Shown: positions 8,837-14,139 of the stretch, piece after piece
Layout: each line of letters starts with the position of its first letter
Position numbering within the stretch: position 1 is the stretch's first letter
Source of the DNA: Zygnema cylindricum
Taxonomy: Eukaryota > Streptophyta > Zygnematophyceae > Zygnematales > Zygnemataceae
Reading direction: 5' to 3'
DNA length: 14,139 nucleotides
NCBI GenBank assembly: GCA_037447655.1
Contig: JBBHKE010000809.1
Span: 1-14,139 of the forward strand
Translations under genes and position numbers: made by a program
Notes under the pieces: generated by a model
What the model was told of the DNA's origin: nothing
Database searches by the model: none
What the model saw: the letters and a program-made list of their open reading frames with translations, nothing else

Positions 8837-9038
8837 AGTACGAATAAGTGCGACAAATATTTCCCGTTTTATTCCGTACTTATACGTAAAAAAAGTACAG
8901 TTACAGTAATTAGTTTACATGTTTCCGTAATATTGCAGTTTCAGTTTACAGTACACGTTTTTTTACGATTTTTTCAAAAGTCACGAATTATACGTTTCAA
9001 TCGCAAAAAAGGAAAAAATTGCGCGATTTGAACAACTA

Positions 9039-9364
9039 TGGTTAAAACCATAGTTCAAAAGTAGGTGAAAGTAGGCCCATACAATATGCCTATTGTATGC
9101 AAAACATACAATATGACCTTGAGACCCATATTGTATTCGGACCAATTCGGACCAATTAAAACATTCGAACCAAATATTTGGCCAATTAAAATATTCGGAC
9201 CAAAAAAAAATAATTTCACCGCCAGATTCGGACGATCGGACAGTTGCTGATCAAAGTAGCGATCTAAGAAGATCACATGAGAAGCCCATAACACAACTTA
9301 CGATAAAGGCGCCGACCAAAGGCCTACCATAAAAACGCCTACTTTTTAACTATGGTTAAAACCA
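9039..9364. mobile_element. 326-bp TA-flanked MITE inserted at the E1 terminus
   Basis: The left terminus TGGTTAAAACCATAGTT (continuing C-AAAAGTAGG) matches the complemented right terminus TGGTTTTAACCATAGTT (continuing A-AAAAGTAGG) over about 27 bp. TA flanks both sides (9037-9038, 9365-9366). Three other ends of the host family in this window read CTAGGT once oriented (7957, 9469, and this site after excision), which predicts the uninterrupted target CAACTAGGTG and independently supports the boundaries. The interior has a perfect CATACAATA/TATTGTATG hairpin near 9079-9100 and tandem TTCGGACCAA words at 9134-9205. It is non-coding; the overlapping opposite-strand frames (9055-9294, 9065-9250) are incidental. 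Tc1/mariner-like affiliation is inferred from TA. Confidence 0.8.
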
Positions 9365-9409
9365 TAGGTGTATAGTACGGTTTAGCGCGCCCGTAGATTT
9401 AGTGTAAAA

Positions 9410-9459
9410 ATGCCGATATAATATGCACTTTAAATTTGCAAAAGTCAAATCATCGGCAT
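9410..9459. repeat. Inverted repeat in the spacer between foldback units
   Basis: ATGCCGAT (9410-9417) and ATCGGCAT (9452-9459) are perfect complements enclosing a 34-bp AT-rich loop. They lie in the roughly 100-bp segment between E1 and E2. This could be a small foldback or the remains of the original locus. Confidence 0.65.
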
Positions 9460-9468
9460 AAAAGCACA

Positions 9469-10250
9469 CCTAGTTGTTCAATACGCGCGATTTTTTCCTT
9501 ATTTCCAGTTTCTACGTATTGTAGGTGACTTTTAAAAAAATCGCAAAAAAACGTCTACTGTAAACTGGAACTGGAAATATACCGAAACTATAAACAAATT
9601 ACGGTAACTGTACGAATATTTACGGGAACTGTACGGAAATTGACTAAAAGCTTCGATGCACGTATCGGTACTTTCTGTTCAGCAAACTGGTCAGAATGTA
9701 CACATAAATGTACGGAAATTTATCGTCACGTCTACGGACATTTCCAAAAAGAGATGCTGCGGCGTCACAGTATTTGAGCGTCGTAAGTTCAAAATGTGTA
9801 CGGGCGTCTTCTTCAAATTTTGGAAAAGAAGCCGCCATAAATACTTCAACAGTGAAAAGCGAAAATTCAAGGAAGACGCCATTACCGACGCCACGGCAGT
9901 AGTTAGACAATTTTATTCTGACAAAAAATGAGCGTTTCTCAAGAGTTGAATACGGGCCTACGTGCGTCCCTACTAATCCCTGACGAGATTGACCGTAACT
10001 AGTTGATGTAGATGATCCGATGCATATAGGAGGTGTGATAATGATTTAAATATATCTTACTTTTTACCACTCATTTGACGCAAAGCGTACAAATTGCGGT
10101 ACATGTTCAATTAATTTTTTTAACATGTACGTATTTGTACGGAAAAAAATTCATTAACGTTTTTTACGATTTTTTCAAATCGACCTCTCCAGTTTCTACG
10201 TATTGTACGCGCGTTCGAAACGTGCGTAAAATACGTTTTGAACAACTATG
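9469..10250. mobile_element. Foldback unit E2, 782 bp
   Basis: The left arm (9469-9901) is a diverged direct copy of the E1 left arm. Long shared words include TTGTTCAATACGCGCG, TTTCCAAAAAGAGA and GACGCCATTACCGACGCCAC, with small indels throughout. The right arm is shorter and rearranged: beside TTTTTTACGATTTTTTCAAA in the expected inverted orientation it carries CCAGTTTCTACGTATTGTAC in the same orientation as the left arm. Open frames at 9644-9931 in several registers are shadows with no recognisable domain. Non-autonomous. Confidence 0.6.
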
Positions 10251-10547
10251 ATCACAAAGGATATAGGTTCGTCAAAAGTTATCTGTTGGTCTCAGATTTT
10301 ACTACTGCCCCTAACCCGACAGAGGTTCCTTTCCGTTGGATGACGGTTCATCCAACGGTGGACGCCTGGAAGTCATAAAAAACGTCAAGAATGTCTCGCC
10401 CTTAACCCTAAAACTGTCCCGAATACCGTAAGTAGGAACTTAGGTCCAGTTATATAATCAACTACATCATTTCTCTGATTCGCGGTAATTTATAAGTTCT
10501 ACGGTGGTATCTTAACACTTGAATACATAGCACATACGCTATATTTA
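10251..10547. other. Intergenic DNA with a perfect hairpin at 10333-10358
   Basis: No gene is visible. CCGTTGGATGA (10333-10343) and TCATCCAACGG (10348-10358) form a perfect 11-bp stem around a CGGT loop. The word CATCCAACGGT also occurs at about 4135 within the Harbinger-like element. Confidence 0.5.
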
Positions 10548-10912
10548 ACAGTAATGTAGTTATACGCAGCGTAGCGTATCGCGCTACATGAAGTGCATTT
10601 TAACGAGTACCGCGATACTTCCCTGAAACTTGCGTTTTTCGGGCTCTGTGAACCTCCGAGGTCGGTTTCGCGCATTGTGAGAGATCCACGTCGGCCCCCC
10701 ATCATCTTTTCGTTTTACGACGCGCCGCGGCGCGTGGCCGTGAAATGTATATATTATGTTTAGGGTTATTATTTTTTTGTGTTTTTTTTATGTAAAATAG
10801 TAAAATACCAAACCACACCCTAAAAAATCCTAAACGTGTAAACCCTAACCAGATACCCGGTAGATGACTTTCGCGCTACAGTACATTACTGTAGCGTATC
10901 TAACTATACTGT
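10548..10912. repeat. Palindrome-rich segment, possible decayed element
   Basis: The left side (ACAGTAATGTAGTTATACGC, from 10549) resembles the complemented right side (ACAGTATAGTTAGATACGC, ending near 10912), hinting at imperfect inverted termini. Within lie a perfect 16-bp palindrome ACGCGCCGCGGCGCGT (10720-10735), GTATCGCG/CGCGATAC arms near 10574-10617, and a 10-bp stem with a CAT loop at 10874-10896. TTTAGGG (10759-10765) and AAACCCTAA (10840-10848) occur in opposite orientation. No target duplication was established. A minus-strand frame (10499-10705) shows no known domain. Confidence 0.35.
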
Positions 10913-10913
10913 A

Positions 10914-11010
10914 GAAGAAGACTTTATTATCAAAACCGCGATGGTTAAACCATCAAAGTACAAAGCGTGATTGGAAATGTAAAAATGTTAACTACCATTA
11001 AAGGATACAC
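10914..11010. repeat. Diverged relative of the insert at 5681-5868
   Basis: The order AGAAGAAGA-TTTAT, TGGT-AAACC, GTACAAAGCGTGATTG, AAATGTAA and ATTAAAG is shared with 5678-5775, with several small indels. The following stretch to about 11150 is A/C-rich with many ACTAAA words, as is the end of the other copy. No flanking duplication was recognised. Confidence 0.5.
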
Positions 11011-11149
11011 TTAGAAAAAGTCAGGAAACACAAAAACTAAAGTAGCTAAACAACACTAAAAACAAAACCACTAAAGCAATAAAAACTAAAACAAATACCA
11101 AAACCAAACTACCATAGCACTAAAAAACAACACTATACACAAACTCTAA

Positions 11150-12393
11150 ATGATAGACTGGGCCGTTGACCGTTACTGTAGAGGAAACAATACACTACGT
11201 GTCACTAGAAAAGTTTAAGTAACCTGGCGTCATTCAATGCTTGCACTGTCAGTGTCACATTCTACAAAAGCATGTCTTACACTTTTCCTGCCTATTTCTT
11301 ATTCTTCTATGAAATTTCAAATATATTTCCATTCCCAAAATCGATCGATAGGAAAACTTAAAATAGTTGGGGACCCTCATCAACATTCCTTTGAGGAAGA
11401 TGTCCATTAAGCGATCACCGGAAGCCGAGAGGGGTGATATGAAATGAAGGGCGGGAAGAGAGGTGCTTGTGGTATAGCAAGGCCGATGGGTATAAAACCT
11501 GTGGTCAAAAGAGCAATTACTTCGCGCCACATGGGACAGGGTCCACATAGAGATGCATGGGAAGGTCACGTTATCTGTAATTGACTTAACAAAGTCAATT
11601 TATATTCTCCTAATGAAAAACAATTAGTATTATAGGCGCTTTACTACATAGAAGCTCTAGCTGGATTAAATGTTGCGGATTTTAATGCCTGAGCAAAATT
11701 TCAGACAGTCTGGAAATTCATATCCTTTACTGGCTTGGGACTCTTTTAACCGCAGTTTCCCATGTCTGATTGGTATTAGGGATGCATGTATTCCATTCTG
11801 ATAATTAGCTAGACAACTGTCACTTCTGACGTCATGGGGCAAACAAACAGAATTTCCTGCTATGCTGTGATGACGAGATAAGAAGCAATAAGAAGGAAAC
11901 CTCACCTCCAGGCTTTGTTAGTATGCGGTTGAACCGCAGGGAAGAAGCTAGTGCCAGTCTCAAGGAAAATTCCCCTTTCGTGTGTCATCAATAGCTTTAA
12001 ATATTTTTTCATGCATGTTTTACTAAAATATGTAAGCGGGTGCAATTGGTGGTGCACTGAACATTGACAAACACCATGAACCAGATATATAGCATTGTAC
12101 ATGGTAATCACCTGCCACATCACTTACATTTGAGCTTCGCTATCACAAATCACCACATAAAGTTATACACGTCACTATTTTGGCCTATAGGTGCGATTTT
12201 AACACTAATATAGCCACAATTTGAAGACCGCGTTCTTAGCATTGACAATGCTATCTTTCAGATAATTAGATGGGAGGCATTCCAAGTGATATTGTTGTAA
12301 AGCAACCAAAATAGATCAACTTCTTACTCTTTGTTGTACGGAGACATCACGTTTAGATTTGTTCACAAAAAAATTGAAACGAATCACAAATGT
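11150..12393. other. Intergenic DNA downstream of RPS6, no gene supported
   Basis: Three minus-strand open frames (11255-11569, 11666-11905, 11902-12123) have no recognisable domains, are joined by no obvious consensus introns, and include runs unlike conserved protein. Base composition is slightly less AT-rich than at 5881-7189, so old genic or low-copy DNA is possible, but nothing can be named. No paired termini were found. Confidence 0.4.
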
Positions 12394-12401
12394 ACAAATG
12401 C

Positions 12402-13306
12402 TAGTGTTGTGTATCGGTAAGGATTTGTCGATAACCGATATGGGCTTTTTTTCAGGTAGCCGATAATCGATATATTGATACGATATATCGTCATCGGTGT
12501 TATCGCCAATAAATAACCAATATTTATCGGTTATTATCGGCGATGATGCCAATATCGATAACTATCGGCAATATATGTACAGACCATTCAGATAAATGTA
12601 CGGCCAGTTCACTCGACTGTACGTGTTATTCCCCCGACGCGCCCTACTCACAACCCCTATCTACTGAGGTGCCTACCAATCAGATCATTTGTACAAGCCG
12701 AATGTACAACAGCCAGCATAAGATATGTACGACTTTAGTACGGCTCCAGTTAAAACGATGTACCTTTCACATCCGACGCTATGGCCTTGTCCCTTTCCTG
12801 CCACGTGTCAATCCATCGACTTTTTTTGGCATAAGCCGCCAAAAGAGCCATTCCGAGATGCTGGCGCTCACACTGGCCATCCGCTCGTATTTTCTCATTG
12901 ATAGTCATCCGTTCGATTCCGGCAGCGCGCATTGATAGTCATCCGTTCGATTCCAGCGGCGCGCAGAATGTACTTTGGCATCCGTTGTACTTTGTGTCAG
13001 CCTTCCTTTTTCCGATCCATGATCATCAGTTTGTCAGTACAATGCCGTATATTCCCGTAAAATTTTGTTCAGTTAACCGGCCAGAACGTACTACAAAGTG
13101 CAACGTATTTTTTCGTCAAAGTCTGTACATATCCCATAAAAAACCGTACATTTCCTGTACATTTCCCGTTCAGTTTACCGGACAGAAAGTACTATGGACA
13201 GAAAGTACAGAAAGTACAGATATATCGGGACCTCTGACCGTTCGATAACCGACAACTATCGGTATCGGTGTTATCGCGATAAATTTTTTACCGATACACA
13301 ACACTA
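12402..13306. mobile_element. 905-bp non-autonomous hAT element
   Basis: The 19-bp terminal repeats are perfect: TAGTGTTGTGTATCGGTAA at 12402-12420 and its complement at 13288-13306. The 8-bp flanks ACAAATGC at 12394-12401 and 13307-13314 are identical. TAGTG fits the hAT terminal consensus, and an 8-bp duplication is the hallmark of the superfamily. Both subterminal zones are dense in TATCGG, CGATAA and CGATAT words (12411-12570, 13215-13295), as expected for transposase binding sites. Two open plus-strand frames (12543-12935, 12898-13248) lack the hAT dimerisation domain and BED zinc finger and partly reflect an internal 24-bp repeat (12899 and 12935). It probably depends on a transposase encoded elsewhere. 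Confidence 0.9.
12895..12966. repeat. Internal duplication within the hAT element
   Basis: The block starting TTGATAGTCATCCGTTCGAT at 12897 recurs at 12931 with one visible mismatch in GATTCCGGC/GATTCCAGC and continues into GGCGCGCA-type sequence. The period is about 34 bp. It is a short tandem duplication and does not create a recognisable protein repeat. Confidence 0.8.
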
Positions 13307-13314
13307 ACAAATGC

Positions 13315-13788
13315 TAAGCTACTCAGTCCTTCAAAACCTATATCACAGCACAACTACAGGTGGATAAATGTCCGACTGGATCCTCTCTTCACACCCGCGG
13401 GCTGATCATCTCCAAAGTGTTAAATTGCCGGTGAGCAGATGGATCCCTACAGTGTATGAGATACTTTCCTCATCATGACAACACTAGCCCACTTTTGCCT
13501 CTCACATCAACAGAAGGCACAAGGAATTGCAGGCATATAGTGCCAAGAAGCACAAGATAAAAATCACCTGACTCCGACAAGAAAAAGTGGAAATCCACAG
13601 ACAACCAGGAAAAATGCCAATGCCAAGAATAACAGCATACAACATGCTGTGCGCACCATTCTACCATATGTCCATCGCATAGAACCTGTCCATCGTAACA
13701 ACCATGGTATTAAAATGGCTTTCCAGGCACCATTTTTTTCCGACAAAGACATCGTGAAATTACAAGAGATTCCTGCCTCTCCTCACAT
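13315..13788 (-). other. RPS6 3' UTR and downstream flank
   Basis: On the minus strand this follows the RPS6 stop codon, so its right part should be 3' UTR. No canonical AATAAA was found near the stop. A TGTAA, the signal used by some green algae, lies at 13764-13760 only about 25 nt after the stop, which is too close to be convincing. Two minus-strand frames (13473-13667, 13564-13752), one strongly hydrophobic, are regarded as incidental UTR frames. The hAT element begins about 480 bp from the stop. Confidence 0.5.
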
Positions 13789-14030
13789 CTATTCTGCCTG
13801 AGACTTCCTCTGTGCCTCAGAGACACGGGACTGTCTCTTCTTGGCCAGTGACTCGGACCGGGCTTCCCTCTGCTCCTTGATACGCATTGCCAAAAGCTTC
13901 TGGTAGTCTGCAGCCTCTGACTTGGCCTTGGCCACACGCTTCTTCTTCTCTGCGACACGGGCACGCTTGCGCTGAAGTGTGACAGGTGTCACAAGTCGCT
14001 GAATCTTGGGAGCCTTGCTTCTCTTCTTAC
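13789..14030 (-). CDS. RPS6: Ribosomal protein eS6, last coding exon (partial)
   Basis: The exon encodes the last 79 residues of eS6, a component of the cytosolic 40S subunit whose phosphorylated tail is a target of the TOR-S6 kinase pathway. Diagnostic runs are [11 protein letters not shown] near the exon start, [14 protein letters not shown], then [20 protein letters not shown] and [19 protein letters not shown] before TAG (13789-13791). The wording is closest to plant eS6. The lysine/arginine-rich helix and terminal RxxS-type serines (KKRQS, RQSRVS) are retained. The exon starts after an acceptor AG at 14031-14032 in phase 1: GT completes a glycine codon begun upstream. Earlier exons lie beyond the window. 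No frameshift or internal stop is seen, so it looks functional. Confidence 0.95.
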
Positions 14031-14139
14031 CTGCATGCCCAAAAAAAACGGCATTACAAAAGAACAAAGGATTAAAAAAGGAATAAATGCATTGAGGCAA
14101 GAACTAAATAATCAAATTTGAAGTAATTCATCAATCATC
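14031..14139 (-). other. 3' part of the last RPS6 coding intron
   Basis: Read on the minus strand, this AT-rich stretch ends in a T-rich tract and GGGCATGCAG immediately before the exon. A T-rich TTTTTTAATCC near 14070 could supply a branch-point adenine. The open reading frame extends upstream to about 14100 but loses eS6 similarity exactly at the AG, which fixes the intron boundary. The donor lies outside the window. Confidence 0.85.

Larger units (their letters stand above)
7957..9368. mobile_element. Foldback unit E1 with long inverted arms
   Basis: The left arm (7957-8393) and right arm (about 8697-9036, complementary) share GTTGTTCAA, CGCG, then T-rich blocks, GTGACTTTT, AAAAAAACGT and the AACTG-AACTG doublet in order, at modest identity with indels. 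The right terminus is split by the TA-flanked MITE at 9039-9364; without it the unit is about 1,084 bp ending CAACTAGG. The spacer (8394-8696) carries a tRNA-like B-box and a hairpin. Open frames in the arms (for example 7913-8095 and 8214-8405) are short and recur only because the arms are related, so they are not called as genes. Confidence 0.6.
7957..10250. mobile_element. 2.29-kb composite of two hAT-like foldback copies
   Basis: The outermost ends are CCTAGTTGTTCAATACG (from 7957) and, complemented, CATAGTTGTTCAAAACG (ending at 10250). They are flanked by identical 8-mers, ATCACAAA, at 7949-7956 and 10251-10258. Eight-bp duplications are typical of hAT elements. Inside are four related arms in alternating orientation: 7957-8393 (+), about 8697-9036 (-), 9469-9901 (+) and about 10120-10250 (-). 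They form two foldback units separated by about 100 bp. The inner ends lack matching 8-bp flanks, so the whole block may have moved using its outer ends. No transposase is present. A separate MITE interrupts the second arm. Confidence 0.6.

Noticed and set aside
9644-9931. Several 60-90 residue frames on both strands in foldback arm 3
   Set aside because: Four mutually overlapping frames exist, and the paralogous arm at 8129-8405 is open in related but broken registers. This reflects shared repeat sequence and not coding.
11255-12123. Three consecutive minus-strand open frames as a possible gene
   Set aside because: There is no recognisable motif, no consistent splice signals linking them and no conserved-looking segments. 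Sizes are compatible with chance.
12543-13248. Two overlapping plus-strand frames in the hAT element as a transposase
   Set aside because: They lack BED finger, catalytic DDE context and the hAT C-terminal dimerisation motif. They are open partly because of an internal duplication.
13473-13752. Hydrophobic minus-strand frames downstream of RPS6 as small membrane proteins
   Set aside because: They lie in the expected RPS6 3' UTR, overlap in different frames, and have no independent gene signals.

Overview
The window is AT-rich nuclear DNA, most likely from the green plant lineage. The only confidently recognised gene is the last coding exon of cytosolic ribosomal protein eS6 (RPS6) on the minus strand at the right end (13789-14030). 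Its C-terminal tail resembles plant eS6 more than the animal or fungal forms, and it is interrupted by a spliceosomal intron. A few TTTAGGG/AAACCCTAA motifs (plant telomere-like or telobox) fit the same lineage. A non-flowering streptophyte such as a charophyte alga or bryophyte is plausible, but the species cannot be fixed from this window.

Almost all the rest is a layered deposit of small non-autonomous DNA transposons. Left to right: a 127-bp perfect direct repeat (1-300); a 188-bp hAT-type MITE (1401-1588); a 1,024-bp TA-flanked inverted-repeat element (1847-2870) with a second 560-bp TA-flanked element nested inside it (2097-2656); a 719-bp PIF/Harbinger-like element (3585-4303) abutting the remnant end of a relative and sharing its TAA; a 52-bp tandem repeat (4631-4753); a short retroposon-like insert with a 12-bp target duplication (5681-5868) and a diverged relative near 10914; a long AT-rich stretch without recognisable genes (5881-7440); a 2.29-kb composite of two foldback elements with 8-bp flanking duplications (7957-10250), itself split by a 326-bp TA-flanked MITE (9039-9364); low-information DNA (10251-12393); and a 905-bp hAT-like element with perfect ends and a perfect 8-bp duplication (12402-13306), about 480 bp downstream of the RPS6 stop codon.

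No transposase, reverse transcriptase, CRISPR array, rRNA or intact tRNA was recognised, so the elements must have been mobilised by enzymes encoded elsewhere. The most interesting signals are structural. Outer ends of two neighbouring hAT-like copies appear to have moved together as a macrotransposon. A roughly 55-bp hairpin-containing module recurs in both the foldback elements and the separate 905-bp hAT element. I found no support for a new multi-gene system. All boundaries and similarities were read by eye, without database searches.
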